Assembly (NCBI GenBank): GCA_934454215.1
Contig: CAKSGG010000132.1
Span: forward strand, 1 to 8,870
DNA from: an uncultured Clostridia bacterium
Lineage (GTDB): Bacteria > Bacillota > Clostridia > UBA1381
Length of the DNA stretch: 8,870 bases
Direction: 5' to 3'
The position numbers and the translations under genes were made by a program. The notes beneath the pieces were generated by a model. The model was not told the origin of the DNA. It searched no databases and saw nothing but the letters and a program-made list of their open reading frames with translations. This document shows, in pieces, positions 1 to 8,077 of the stretch; position 1 is the stretch's first letter, and every line of letters begins with the position of its first letter.

Positions 1-402
1 CTTTCGGACTATATGGGCAAGGTTTTTGAGGAAATCTGTAAACAGTATTTGTGGAAACAGCTCCTTTCCGGCAACTGTCCGGTTGAGTTTACAGCCCTCG
101 GTCGCTGGTGGGGCAATAATCCGAAAGAAAAGCGCCAGGAAGAAATCGACATTATGGGCGAGCAGGACAAAAACACTGCCCTTTTTGCGGAATGTAAATG
201 GACAAACGAAAAGGTTGATCTCGGCGTTTTAGAAACACTTGTGAAGCGAAGCGAACTGTTCAATTACAAAACTAAATATTATTATCTGTTCTCAAAATCA
301 GGCTTTACAAAAGGCTGTGAAGATAAGGCAAATGAAATGGGTAATGTGAATTTGGTCGAGTATGGAGATATAATAGTATTTAACAGCAACGAAGAGGTGT
401 AA
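1..402 (+). CDS. C-terminal part of AAA ATPase with DUF234-like nuclease-fold domain (5' end outside window)
   Basis: The frame is open from base 1 (LSDYM...), so the gene starts left of the window and the ATG at 13 is probably internal. The visible 133 residues resemble the C-terminal domain of the ATPase/DUF234 family, whose N-terminal AAA domain would lie upstream. Numbered from base 1, the fragment shows an early helix with GKVFEEIC (6-13), then EEID with Asp50, and FAECKW with Glu64 and Lys66. This spacing is the D-X(13)-E-X-K pattern of PD-(D/E)XK nuclease folds. Whether the domain cuts nucleic acid is not established for the family as far as I know. The stop codon lies 3 bases before the next gene, so it may be the upstream part of the same transcript. 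GC content is high here (34 of 60 bases at 61-120), unlike the next genes. Family call fairly sure; function unknown. Confidence 0.75.
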   Translation, partial: LSDYMGKVFEEICKQYLWKQLLSGNCPVEFTALGRWWGNNPKEKRQEEIDIMGEQDKNTALFAECKWTNEKVDLGVLETLVKRSELFNYKTKYYYLFSKSGFTKGCEDKANEMGNVNLVEYGDIIVFNSNEEV

Positions 403-405
403 GAG

Positions 406-699
406 ATGAAAGATTCGGATAAAGAAAAACTTATAAAAGATATAGCCGATAGGAACTTTATAATAAATCAATATAAATTGAAAGGTAATATTGACAGAGC
501 TGAAGCTATAAGAAAAATAAATGAATTAAGAATATCTGATAAAGTAGTGGCAACAATTACGGCCACTAAATTGTTGTCATATTCCGTACCGTTTGATTGT
601 GCAACCGATGAGCAAATTATAGCGGAATTAAAAATGCAGGTCGATATTCTAAATGCGGAATTGTTGGAAAAATTTACGGAGGAAAACAATGAGCACTAA
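406..699 (+). CDS. Unrecognised small helical protein upstream of type III mod
   Basis: I do not recognise this 97-residue protein. It starts at ATG 406 with an AGAGG ribosome site at 393-397 and ends 11 bases inside the mod gene, so the two are probably translationally coupled. It is charged, rich in Lys, Glu, Ile and Leu, and has no Cys pair, Walker motif or signal peptide. Two helical stretches are suggested, about residues 1-45 and 66-97, separated by a more hydrophobic Ala/Thr/Ser/Val section (LLSYSVPF near residues 56-63). The last helix (QIIAELKMQVDILNAELLEKF) has leucine/isoleucine spacing that could form a coiled coil. Base composition is very AT-rich (12 G/C in 421-480). Position and coupling suggest an accessory or regulatory partner of the restriction-modification operon, but this is inference only. 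Confidence 0.7.
   Translation: MKDSDKEKLIKDIADRNFIINQYKLKGNIDRAEAIRKINELRISDKVVATITATKLLSYSVPFDCATDEQIIAELKMQVDILNAELLEKFTEENNEH
678..682 (+). promoter_or_regulatory. Ribosome binding site deciding the mod start
   Basis: GGAGG ends 6 bases before ATG 689. It supports that start over an in-frame upstream ATG at 653, which lies inside the preceding gene and has no comparable site. It also sits within the last codons of the 97-residue gene, which fits coupled translation. Confidence 0.8.
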
Positions 700-2425
700 T
701 ATATCAAAACAAAAGCGTGAGGATTTGCTAAATAAAATCAAAGAGATTCGTAATTATATTGCTACTGCACCACAGGATGAAAATACCGGTAATTTGTTGT
801 CATATCTTTCTGACCTTGAAAAAGATGTTAATGGCAAGAAATATGGACTTGTTTTTGAGGAACACCGAGAGAAGATTGACGAGGTTTTGGACACACATAC
901 TCCGGTATTAACCGAATATAAAGACCTTTTCATCGATAACGGCGGACAGATGAACTTTCTCATTGAGGGTGACAACCTTGCTTCGCTCAAGTTGCTTGAA
1001 AAAACACATAAAGGCAAAATCGACCTTATCTACATAGATCCGCCGTACAATACGGGTAATAAGGATTTTGTATATGATGATAACTTTATAGATAAAAATG
1101 ATTTGTTTAGTCATAGCAAGTGGTTGTCATTTATAAAGCATCGATTACTTATTGCACGTAATTTGCTCACAAAAAGAGGAGCTATCTTTATAAGCATTGA
1201 TGATAACGAACAATCTCCTCTCAAAGTTCTGTGCGATGAAATTTTTGGCGCTGAGAACTTTGTCACTTGCTTGGTATGGGCAGCGGGACGAAAAAATGAC
1301 TCTAAATATATTTCTGTTTCACACGAATATATGCTGTGCTATGTGAAATCAATGGAATATCTAAAGGCAAATAAAATTGTGTGGAAACAACGCAAACAAG
1401 GAATTGACGATATATATAAAGAGTATGAGCAGTTAAAGAAAAAATACGGCTCTGATTATCGAGAAATGTCAAGTGCATTAAAACAGTGGTATAAAAACTT
1501 GCCCGAAAACCACCCTGCTCGAAATCACTCTCACTACAATTTTATTGATGAAACAGGGATTTATTTCCCTTCTGATATTTCGTGGCCTGGTGGTGGAGGT
1601 CCCAAATACGAGGTGTTACACCCTGTAACACACAAGCCTGTCCGTGTGCCAAACCGTGGTTGGGTTTACCCAACAAAAGAGAGAATGCAAGAAATTATCT
1701 CTCAAAATTTAGTGCATTTTGGAGATGATGAAACAAGCGTGCCCTGTAAAAAAACGTATTTGAAAGATAACGAAATGTCCACTCCATATAGTGTATTTTA
1801 TAAAGATGGTAGAGCTGCCACCAAAAGATTACGAATAATTATGGGTGAAAATGTATTTCAAAACCCAAAAGATGAAGAAATACTCGAAAACATAATAGAG
1901 TTTGCAGCATTAGACAATTCCACGGTACTTGATTTTTTCGCAGGTAGCGGAACAACAGGACACGCCGTTATGAAATTAAACGCAGATGATGGCGGTAATC
2001 GCAAATTTATCCTTTGCACTAACAACGAAAGCAATATTTGCCGTGATGTGACTTATGAACGTATAAAGCGTGTTATTGACAAAGATGGGTACACCGCAAG
2101 TCTTAAATATTATAAGGTTGACTATATACCCATCTCTGATCGTATGTATTACGAATATGCGGACGAACTGCTTTTGCATATCCGTGAGCTTGTTGAACTT
2201 GAAAACAGCGTTAACTTTACGTGTAACGCTGAAATTGCCATCGTGCTGACTGAGAAAGAGCTTTCCGACTTTATGGCAAACATAGAAGCATACGGCAAAT
2301 GTCGCAAACTGTATATGGGACACGATTTGCTACCAGATGAGGTCCAGGAACAGTCCCTTGCTAAACACGGCATTGAAGTTAACATTATTCCCGATTACTA
2401 CTATCAAGACTTGCAGGAGGGTTAA
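689..2425 (+). CDS. mod: Type III restriction-modification system methyltransferase subunit Mod
   Basis: This 578-residue protein is a DNA N6-adenine methyltransferase that transfers a methyl group from S-adenosylmethionine to the host recognition site; in type III systems it also supplies site recognition to the Res partner. The catalytic motif IV, DPPYNTG, is at residues 117-123. The AdoMet-binding motif I, FAGSGTT, comes much later (417-423, after Asp415). This IV-before-I order is that of beta-class enzymes such as type III Mod. The section between them, about residues 190-400, holds the presumed target recognition domain. Downstream, the segments DDGGNRKFIL and DVTYERIKRVI are typical of type III Mod. 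Length is somewhat below the roughly 640 residues of EcoP15I Mod. It overlaps the upstream gene by 11 bases and res follows after one small gene. No frameshift or phase-variable repeat is seen. The DNA sequence recognised cannot be told from this. Confidence 0.95.
   Translation: MSTNISKQKREDLLNKIKEIRNYIATAPQDENTGNLLSYLSDLEKDVNGKKYGLVFEEHREKIDEVLDTHTPVLTEYKDLFIDNGGQMNFLIEGDNLASLKLLEKTHKGKIDLIYIDPPYNTGNKDFVYDDNFIDKNDLFSHSKWLSFIKHRLLIARNLLTKRGAIFISIDDNEQSPLKVLCDEIFGAENFVTCLVWAAGRKNDSKYISVSHEYMLCYVKSMEYLKANKIVWKQRKQGIDDIYKEYEQLKKKYGSDYREMSSALKQWYKNLPENHPARNHSHYNFIDETGIYFPSDISWPGGGGPKYEVLHPVTHKPVRVPNRGWVYPTKERMQEIISQNLVHFGDDETSVPCKKTYLKDNEMSTPYSVFYKDGRAATKRLRIIMGENVFQNPKDEEILENIIEFAALDNSTVLDFFAGSGTTGHAVMKLNADDGGNRKFILCTNNESNICRDVTYERIKRVIDKDGYTASLKYYKVDYIPISDRMYYEYADELLLHIRELVELENSVNFTCNAEIAIVLTEKELSDFMANIEAYGKCRKLYMGHDLLPDEVQEQSLAKHGIEVNIIPDYYYQDLQEG
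2415..2420 (+). promoter_or_regulatory. Ribosome binding site for a TTG-started gene
   Basis: A perfect AGGAGG at the end of mod ends 9 bases before TTG 2430. It decides the start of the following small membrane protein, because the frame has no ATG or GTG near this site. Confidence 0.75.
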
Positions 2426-2429
2426 TATA

Positions 2430-2867
2430 TTGGTTGAATTTATAAAAACTTTATTAATAGCGTGCATTCCTTCCGTTATAGCAGGAGTTGGTACATATTT
2501 AGTAGCAAGGAAAAATGCTTCCTCTCAAATCAAAATAGCGAAAGAGCAAAACAAACACGATTTAGACAAGCTCATGGAACAGCACAAGGTTGATATTGAT
2601 TCTTTGAAAGAAAAATATCGATTAGAGTCAGAAGTAAAAGATAAGGAGCATGCACGAAAGCTTGAAATTATGGAGAAAGAGTACGAATACAAGTTGAGAC
2701 AGCAGGAAAGCGAAGCCGAAAACTCTGCAAAATATGGTGCTATGAAAGATGTTTTCGGTGGCTTAATCGGCGGCATGTTTACATCTGCAATGAATACCCC
2801 AGAAGTGCGAAAGCAAATGTCAGATTCTTTCGCAGAAGCATTTAAGAAAAAGGATGGTGACAAATAA
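2430..2867 (+). CDS. Small membrane-anchored coiled-coil protein between mod and res
   Basis: I do not recognise this 145-residue protein as a named family. It most likely starts at TTG 2430, served by AGGAGG at 2415-2420. A longer reading from ATG 2337 would lie wholly within the mod end and put a Lys/Arg-rich stretch before the membrane helix. Residues 4-26 form one hydrophobic helix (LLIACIPSVIAGVGTYLVA), followed by Arg27-Lys28. By the positive-inside rule this suggests a cytoplasmic C-terminal part. Residues about 33-100 are an almost uninterrupted, highly charged coiled coil. A Gly-rich hydrophobic patch (VFGGLIGGMFTSAM, 108-121) follows, then a basic tail. It starts 4 bases after mod and ends 2 bases before res, so it belongs to the same transcript. 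Mod and Res alone normally make the type III enzyme, so this could be a membrane tether, an accessory effector, or a passenger. Function unknown. Confidence 0.75.
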   Translation: MVEFIKTLLIACIPSVIAGVGTYLVARKNASSQIKIAKEQNKHDLDKLMEQHKVDIDSLKEKYRLESEVKDKEHARKLEIMEKEYEYKLRQQESEAENSAKYGAMKDVFGGLIGGMFTSAMNTPEVRKQMSDSFAEAFKKKDGDK

Positions 2868-2869
2868 GT

Positions 2870-5056
2870 ATGGAATTAAAAGAATTTCAACTTACGGCAG
2901 TAAAATCGCTGTTTGAGGCTATGGACAAGCCAGTCCGTGATATTATCCTCAAAAGCCCTACGGGAAGCGGAAAGACTATTATTATGACGTATTTTATGCA
3001 CCAATATGTACAATCTTACCGCAACACCGTATTTGTATGGCTCACACCAGGCAAAGGCAATCTTGAGGAACAAAGCAAGGCGAAAATGGATAAGTATATC
3101 CACGCTTCGCAGACAAAACTACTCTCCGATGTTATGACGGCGGGTTTTGAGGAAAACGACAGTTGCTTTATAAATTGGGAAAAGCTGACGAAGAAGGGCA
3201 ACAACGCCCTTAAAGATAGCGAACGTACCAACTTTTTAGAGCATATTGGGCACGCTCTTAATGATGGTATCCGCTTTGTGATTATCGTGGACGAGAGCCA
3301 CCAAAACAACACGATAAAAGCCGATGAAATCATACAGTATTTTCACACGGACAAAATTATCCGTTGCTCTGCTACACCGAGAGGCATAGCAAAGGCGGAG
3401 ATTATCGAAATTCCAGAAGAAGAAGTAATTGCGGCGGGCCTTATTAAAAAATTACTTGTCATCAATCAAGATTTCCCTCAAACCGTAGAAACAGAAAATC
3501 AAACTTCTTATCTTCTTGAAAAAGCACTGTTAAAACAGCGTGAAATTCGTGCTGCGTTTCTGCAGAAAGGCGCAGATATTAATCCTTTGATTGTCGTTCA
3601 GATACCTAATAAGTCCGAAACGTTGCAAGAGGGTGTCGAACGATATCTTGAAACACAAGGAATAACCTGCGAAAACGGTCAACTTGCAGTATGGCTTTCT
3701 GATAGACACGAAAATTTAGAGGGAATAGAAGAATCCGATGCAACATCTTCAGTTGTCATTATCAAACAGGCCGTTGCAACGGGTTGGGATTGTCCGAGAG
3801 CACATATCCTTGTTAAACTCCGTGACAATATGGATGAAACCTTTGAGATACAGACTATCGGACGTATTCGTCGTATGCCGGAAGCAAAGCATTATGATGA
3901 CGATTTGCTTGATAGTTGTTATCTATATACTTTTGATGAAAAGTTTACTGCCGGAGTAAAATTGGCACTGGACAAAAATGCATTAAATGCATGCACATTA
4001 TTTTTAAAAAACGAGTATAAGACAGTAACACTTGTTTCGGAACAAAGAAGTATGGTTACCGACCATCGCAATCCTCAAAAAGCACTGCAAGCTATAGTGA
4101 ATTATGTAGAGAAAGAATATGGATTATCGACAAACAAAGCCGAGAACAGAACCAAATTACAAGCATATGGATTTGTTTTCAAAGAGGATATAATTCGATA
4201 TACAGTTTCCGGAGAAACGGCAACGCTTGATTTTTCGGCATCCGAAATGAATACCATTGGCGTAACCGAAAAGCTCAATACTCACAAACACGGCAGAGAT
4301 TATCATCAAAAGATAGGCAGAATCGGTTTGGAAATAGGGATGGAGTATTCTTTTATGAATACAATTATACGCAAACTGTTTGACAAGAAGTTCAATTATA
4401 GCAGAAAAATTCTTGCTCTTGAGCCCAGAGAAGTATATTCTTTCGTATTAAATAACGCAGATAGATTAAAGCATCTTGTGCGCGAGGCAATGGCATACGA
4501 AATGGCTCAGCTTAAAATGGATATGCCAATGGTGTCAAAAAGTGATTTTTATATTCCGCAGTCATGTATTTTTACGTACAATGGTGAATCAAAAACACAG
4601 ATAGTATATGAAAAGAATGTATATCAGGGTTATCTATCTTCTGCTGCTCCACGGTCTATGCCCGAAGTTAAATTCGAGAAATTCTGTGAACGTGCAGAGA
4701 GCGTTGAGTGGTGGTATAAAAACGGTGATAAAGGAAACGAATACCTCTCTATAGTTTATCAAGATAATTCTGAAAAACAAAAACTGTTTTATCCGGACTA
4801 TATCATATGTGCAAAAGGTGAAATTTGGATTATTGAAACAAAAGGCGGCTTTGATAGAAGTGGAACAAGTCATGATATTGATAAATTTACACCTAAAAAA
4901 TTCGAGGTATTAAAGAAATACCTTAATGAGCATGGATTAAAAGGTGGCATTGTTCGTAACGATGATAGCACGGATGAACTTTGTATCTGTATGGAAAACT
5001 ATTCTGACGATATTCAAAGCGACGATTGGAAAATACTTTCGGATTTTGTAAAGTGA
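2870..5056 (+). CDS. res: Type III restriction-modification system restriction subunit Res (helicase-nuclease)
   Basis: This 728-residue protein is the ATP-dependent restriction subunit that, with Mod, translocates or slides from unmethylated sites and cuts DNA. Superfamily 2 helicase motifs appear in order: Walker A SPTGSGKT (29-36), motif II DESH (141-144), motif III SATP (167-170), GWDCPRA (305-311), and motif VI QTIGRIRR (328-335). The C-terminal endonuclease domain carries Pro642-Asp643 and then Glu656-Thr-Lys658, the PD-X(12)-EXK arrangement of PD-(D/E)XK nucleases, so both activities look intact. It is shorter than EcoP1-type Res (about 970 residues), matching the compact Res forms common in Bacillota. 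ATG 2870 follows the previous stop by 2 bases, with only a modest GGTGA-like ribosome site. The first third is noticeably richer in GC than the last third, which may mean a mosaic gene. Confidence 0.93.
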   Translation: MELKEFQLTAVKSLFEAMDKPVRDIILKSPTGSGKTIIMTYFMHQYVQSYRNTVFVWLTPGKGNLEEQSKAKMDKYIHASQTKLLSDVMTAGFEENDSCFINWEKLTKKGNNALKDSERTNFLEHIGHALNDGIRFVIIVDESHQNNTIKADEIIQYFHTDKIIRCSATPRGIAKAEIIEIPEEEVIAAGLIKKLLVINQDFPQTVETENQTSYLLEKALLKQREIRAAFLQKGADINPLIVVQIPNKSETLQEGVERYLETQGITCENGQLAVWLSDRHENLEGIEESDATSSVVIIKQAVATGWDCPRAHILVKLRDNMDETFEIQTIGRIRRMPEAKHYDDDLLDSCYLYTFDEKFTAGVKLALDKNALNACTLFLKNEYKTVTLVSEQRSMVTDHRNPQKALQAIVNYVEKEYGLSTNKAENRTKLQAYGFVFKEDIIRYTVSGETATLDFSASEMNTIGVTEKLNTHKHGRDYHQKIGRIGLEIGMEYSFMNTIIRKLFDKKFNYSRKILALEPREVYSFVLNNADRLKHLVREAMAYEMAQLKMDMPMVSKSDFYIPQSCIFTYNGESKTQIVYEKNVYQGYLSSAAPRSMPEVKFEKFCERAESVEWWYKNGDKGNEYLSIVYQDNSEKQKLFYPDYIICAKGEIWIIETKGGFDRSGTSHDIDKFTPKKFEVLKKYLNEHGLKGGIVRNDDSTDELCICMENYSDDIQSDDWKILSDFVK

Positions 5057-5060
5057 GGGA
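5055..5060 (+). promoter_or_regulatory. Ribosome binding site for the GTG-started hamA-like gene
   Basis: GAGGGA ends 6 bases before GTG 5067 and overlaps the res stop codon. No ATG lies in frame between this site and the conserved sequence, so GTG is the best start. Confidence 0.65.
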
Positions 5061-5066
5061 ATTAAA

Positions 5067-5756
5067 GTGAAAATTCTTGAGCACAGACTATTAAATGAAT
5101 TATCACCGGCAAAGGTGCAATATATTAGAATAGATCCTGAAGATATATCTGTTACGCTTGTGGATATACTTAAGTTTTTAATGGACTTATCTTGGCTCAA
5201 GAATTTTGATGAAGAATATGAACAAAGAGCTTTTAATTCAAAAGCTCAAAAGACCGTTGATGATATAAAAGAAAAGTTTGCGAAATGCAGCGATGATAAA
5301 ATCACAAAAGAAGCAGGAGAATATGTTGTCTCTGAGCTTTCAAGAGAAGCCTTAATAAATGAATTAGGTTATTTGGATATTCCCCTTGCTGAGCTTCTCG
5401 GAAAACAAAGGTCTGGAAATCCAGGTTTTGATTTTCATAGTGCAAACATTCTTACAGATACCGTGATTTTTGGCGAAGCTAAATATGTTACAAGAACAAG
5501 TGCTTATTCTTCTGCACTTCCGCAAATTAAGAGATTTATTGATGACAAAAAAGACATCGAGGATTTACCTGATTTAAAACCATTTTGCACCTCCAAATCA
5601 CTAAATAGAGCTTCAAACGGGCAAAAAGGATTTGCTGCTGCATTTTCTGCTCGTAGTACATCTTCTGATAATTTGATAAAAAAGATAAAAGAGCGGGATG
5701 ATTTTAAGGCTTTATTAGTTTATGAAGAAATAATTTTACTGGCGGTGAACATATGA
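5067..5756 (+). CDS. hamA: HamA-like (DUF1837-type) nuclease subunit of a Hachiman/Abp-like defence system
   Basis: This 229-residue protein is probably the nuclease partner of the helicase encoded next. In Hachiman, HamA (DUF1837) is a PD-(D/E)XK-fold nuclease held in a complex with the helicase HamB and released on DNA damage or phage signals. Seen here: a helix with GEYVVSELSREALINELGY (about 94-112), then NPGFDFH with Asp122, then VIFGEAKY with Glu137 and Lys139. This gives D-X(14)-E-X-K, followed by YSSALPQIKRFID, the usual helix after the core. That order fits DUF1837. The start is GTG. The stop overlaps the helicase start as ATGA (4 bases), implying tightly matched synthesis. It is on the short side for HamA, and the match is by motif order and context, not whole-sequence comparison. 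The related AbpA of the AbpAB system is an equally possible name. Confidence 0.65.
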   Translation: MKILEHRLLNELSPAKVQYIRIDPEDISVTLVDILKFLMDLSWLKNFDEEYEQRAFNSKAQKTVDDIKEKFAKCSDDKITKEAGEYVVSELSREALINELGYLDIPLAELLGKQRSGNPGFDFHSANILTDTVIFGEAKYVTRTSAYSSALPQIKRFIDDKKDIEDLPDLKPFCTSKSLNRASNGQKGFAAAFSARSTSSDNLIKKIKERDDFKALLVYEEIILLAVNI

Positions 5757-8068
5757 AAGATGTTTTGAAACGCGGAAATATAATTTCGAAAATAAGAGAT
5801 GGGATAGATCTTGATGAAATAGCAGACTATGCTAAAAACCAAGTATTCAGCAATGGTCCAGTAGATACTGTTGTTTTAGAGATTTTATCTTATTTCAAAT
5901 TATTTCAACCTAATTATTTTGAAAACTTTGAATTAGAGATTATAGAAATAATGGGGTTATTCTACAAAAATCCAGAACCAGATACCCTGCAAGGTGTTGT
6001 TTTTGATATGTATAGCCAGTATATAAGGAACACGTATGGAAATAACTACACCCCTATGCAGGCTGATATTTTGAAGCAAATAAAAAACAAACAGTTTTTC
6101 AGCTTTTCTGCACCTACAAGTACAGGAAAATCTTTTGTGTTCCGAAATCTTATAAAAAGTTGTCAAAACGATGTCGTTATTATTGTGCCATCACGTGCTC
6201 TTATAAATGAATATTATGATCGTATTGTTGAAATCGTTGATGTAAAAAGCGTTAATGTTTTAGCGTTTGTAGATCGTATAAATATAAAACATACGACTCA
6301 TAACATTTTTATCTTGACCCCAGAAAGAGCAAGAGAATTGTTTAAAAATAAAAGCTGGTTAAAAATAGATTTGTTTTTGTTTGATGAGGCTCAGCTTAGT
6401 GATGAAAACTCTGTCAGAGGTTTGTATTTTGACAGTATTGTTCGTCGCGCATTAAAAACATTTCCCGCTGCTAAATATGTTTTTGCACATCCTTTTATAG
6501 AAAATCCAGAAGCTCAGCTTAAAAGAAATGACGTTATTGACGCTTCTGCTTCAGCTAATTATAACCTTAAAAACGTCGGACAAATATTTTATGTCCACGA
6601 TACGACGAACAAAAAATTTTATCACTTTGGTACGGATAAAACAATTTTGGGTGAAAGAAAATTAGAAGCCAAATTTGACCCTATCGAAAATGCAATTCGC
6701 AGTAATGGTAGCGTGCTGATTTATGTGCCCAAAACACATATTTACAACAAAACTATATACAAGCAATTTGATAAATACATTAAACTTTGCCCTAAAATAA
6801 CTGATTCTGAGGCATTGTCAATGATTGAGGAACTGGAATACTATATCGGCTCGTCAAACAAAGATAAGAATTTTTATAATTCTGATATGTTGGAAAAACT
6901 ACGGCTTGGAATAGTTGTTCATCATGGTTCTATGCCTTTGACGGCACGTTTGATCTTAGAGCATTTTACTCAGAGAGGATATTGTAGAATTTGTTTTGCA
7001 ACTTCAACTTTAGAACAAGGAATTAATATGCCATTTGATGTTGTTTATCTTGATAGATTTGAAGCTAAAAAAACTCTTTCCGTTAAAAATCTTATTGGTC
7101 GTGCTGGGCGTTCTACTACTGATAAAAAGTTTGATTTTGGTAGTGTAATTATGAGAAATAATGCGATGAGTGCATTTAGAAAAGTAATAAAATCCAATGA
7201 ATCTATTGCTGAAATATCTCGATTAGATACGAAAGATGATAACCTTGATGAAAAATACAATGAATATAAAGATGCAATAAACAATGACCAGTTTTCAGAC
7301 GAATATAATTTAACAAATTCGGATTTGGAAAAGTTAAAAACAGATAATGTTACAACTATTATTCCAACTTTGCTTGATATGATGTTTGTTGATGGTAAGC
7401 TCGTTGGTCCGGATGTGGAAATGAAAGAGATTTATGATGACTTTCAGAGTTTATACCAAGAGTACCTTGGCAGGGAATTGGAAGTTGCAGAAAAAGCTGT
7501 ATTAAGCTCTGCTATCAAAATAATGATTTGGAAAGTTTATGGTAGAACCTTTAGGTTAATTTGCCAGTACAGATATGCATATGCCTCAAAGGTTGCAGAA
7601 AGACGTCGCTTGAATAAAGAAGGCAAGAAAAATGAAGCAGATAAACTAAATGCTAAATTTATGTATGGTTGTCATGACTTGCCAGATAAGAAACTTAAGT
7701 CGTATCCATTGGTGTCGACAAAAACATATGCCAAAGATGTCGATTATGACTTAATAGTTTATGATACATACGATTATCTTGATAAACTTATTGGTTTTAA
7801 GTTAAGTGATATTTTTTATGCAATGTTTCATCAGTATTACAAGGTAACAAATGATTCCCGTGCCGAGAAACTTGCAAAGTATTTCAAATATGGTACGGAT
7901 AAAAAGGATGAAATATGGATGCTGAGATACGGATTCACCTTTGATGATATCGAATGGGTCGAACCATATATAGATAGCATTGATGAAAATGAAATAGTTT
8001 TTAGTGATAAAATTGCTGAACTTGACGACATTAAAAGCAAGGTTATAGAGAAGTATATTTATAAGTAG
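5753..8068 (+). CDS. hamB: HamB-like superfamily 2 (Ski2-type) helicase of a Hachiman/Abp-like defence system
   Basis: This 771-residue ATPase is the likely DNA-sensing and unwinding partner of the HamA-like protein. Motifs in order: TPMQ (100-103), a Q-motif-like site; Walker A APTSTGKS (120-127); motif II DEAQ (211-214); HHGSMP (390-395); ATSTLEQGINMP (416-427); and motif VI IGRAGR (448-453). The HHG, TLEQGIN and GRAGR set is that of Ski2/Hel308-like helicases and of HamB. Residues 1-95 are a helical N-terminal extension. Residues about 470-771 are charged, AT-rich in codon use and without a motif I can name; they may hold the HamA-contacting part. ATG 5753 overlaps the upstream stop by 4 bases. 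All catalytic motifs are present, so it should be active. AbpB-like helicases are the main alternative. Confidence 0.75.
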   Translation: MKDVLKRGNIISKIRDGIDLDEIADYAKNQVFSNGPVDTVVLEILSYFKLFQPNYFENFELEIIEIMGLFYKNPEPDTLQGVVFDMYSQYIRNTYGNNYTPMQADILKQIKNKQFFSFSAPTSTGKSFVFRNLIKSCQNDVVIIVPSRALINEYYDRIVEIVDVKSVNVLAFVDRINIKHTTHNIFILTPERARELFKNKSWLKIDLFLFDEAQLSDENSVRGLYFDSIVRRALKTFPAAKYVFAHPFIENPEAQLKRNDVIDASASANYNLKNVGQIFYVHDTTNKKFYHFGTDKTILGERKLEAKFDPIENAIRSNGSVLIYVPKTHIYNKTIYKQFDKYIKLCPKITDSEALSMIEELEYYIGSSNKDKNFYNSDMLEKLRLGIVVHHGSMPLTARLILEHFTQRGYCRICFATSTLEQGINMPFDVVYLDRFEAKKTLSVKNLIGRAGRSTTDKKFDFGSVIMRNNAMSAFRKVIKSNESIAEISRLDTKDDNLDEKYNEYKDAINNDQFSDEYNLTNSDLEKLKTDNVTTIIPTLLDMMFVDGKLVGPDVEMKEIYDDFQSLYQEYLGRELEVAEKAVLSSAIKIMIWKVYGRTFRLICQYRYAYASKVAERRRLNKEGKKNEADKLNAKFMYGCHDLPDKKLKSYPLVSTKTYAKDVDYDLIVYDTYDYLDKLIGFKLSDIFYAMFHQYYKVTNDSRAEKLAKYFKYGTDKKDEIWMLRYGFTFDDIEWVEPYIDSIDENEIVFSDKIAELDDIKSKVIEKYIYK

Positions 8069-8072
8069 GTGA
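8067..8072 (+). promoter_or_regulatory. Ribosome binding site favouring the TTG start of the last operon gene
   Basis: AGGTGA overlaps the hamB stop and ends 5 bases before TTG 8078. A GTG at 8069 in the same frame lies inside this site and has no purine-rich sequence at the right distance, so TTG 8078 is preferred. Confidence 0.55.
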
Positions 8073-8077
8073 TAAAA

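Noticed and set aside
653..688. A 12-residue N-terminal extension of mod from ATG 653
   Set aside because: It lies inside the preceding gene, lacks a ribosome site, and ATG 689 has GGAGG at the right distance.
1976..2323. Antisense reading frames over mod, res and hamB (for example 1976-2323 and 3016-3333, minus strand)
   Set aside because: They lie wholly within strongly supported genes and show no recognisable domains; they are shadows of the coding frames.
689..2425. Phase-variable simple repeats in mod, as in some pathogen type III systems
   Set aside because: No run of repeated 4- or 5-base units or long homopolymer is present in the gene.
2337..2429. A longer start for the membrane coiled-coil protein within the end of mod
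   Set aside because: It would overlap mod by about 90 bases, adds a basic low-complexity-like leader before the membrane helix, and the AGGAGG points to TTG 2430.
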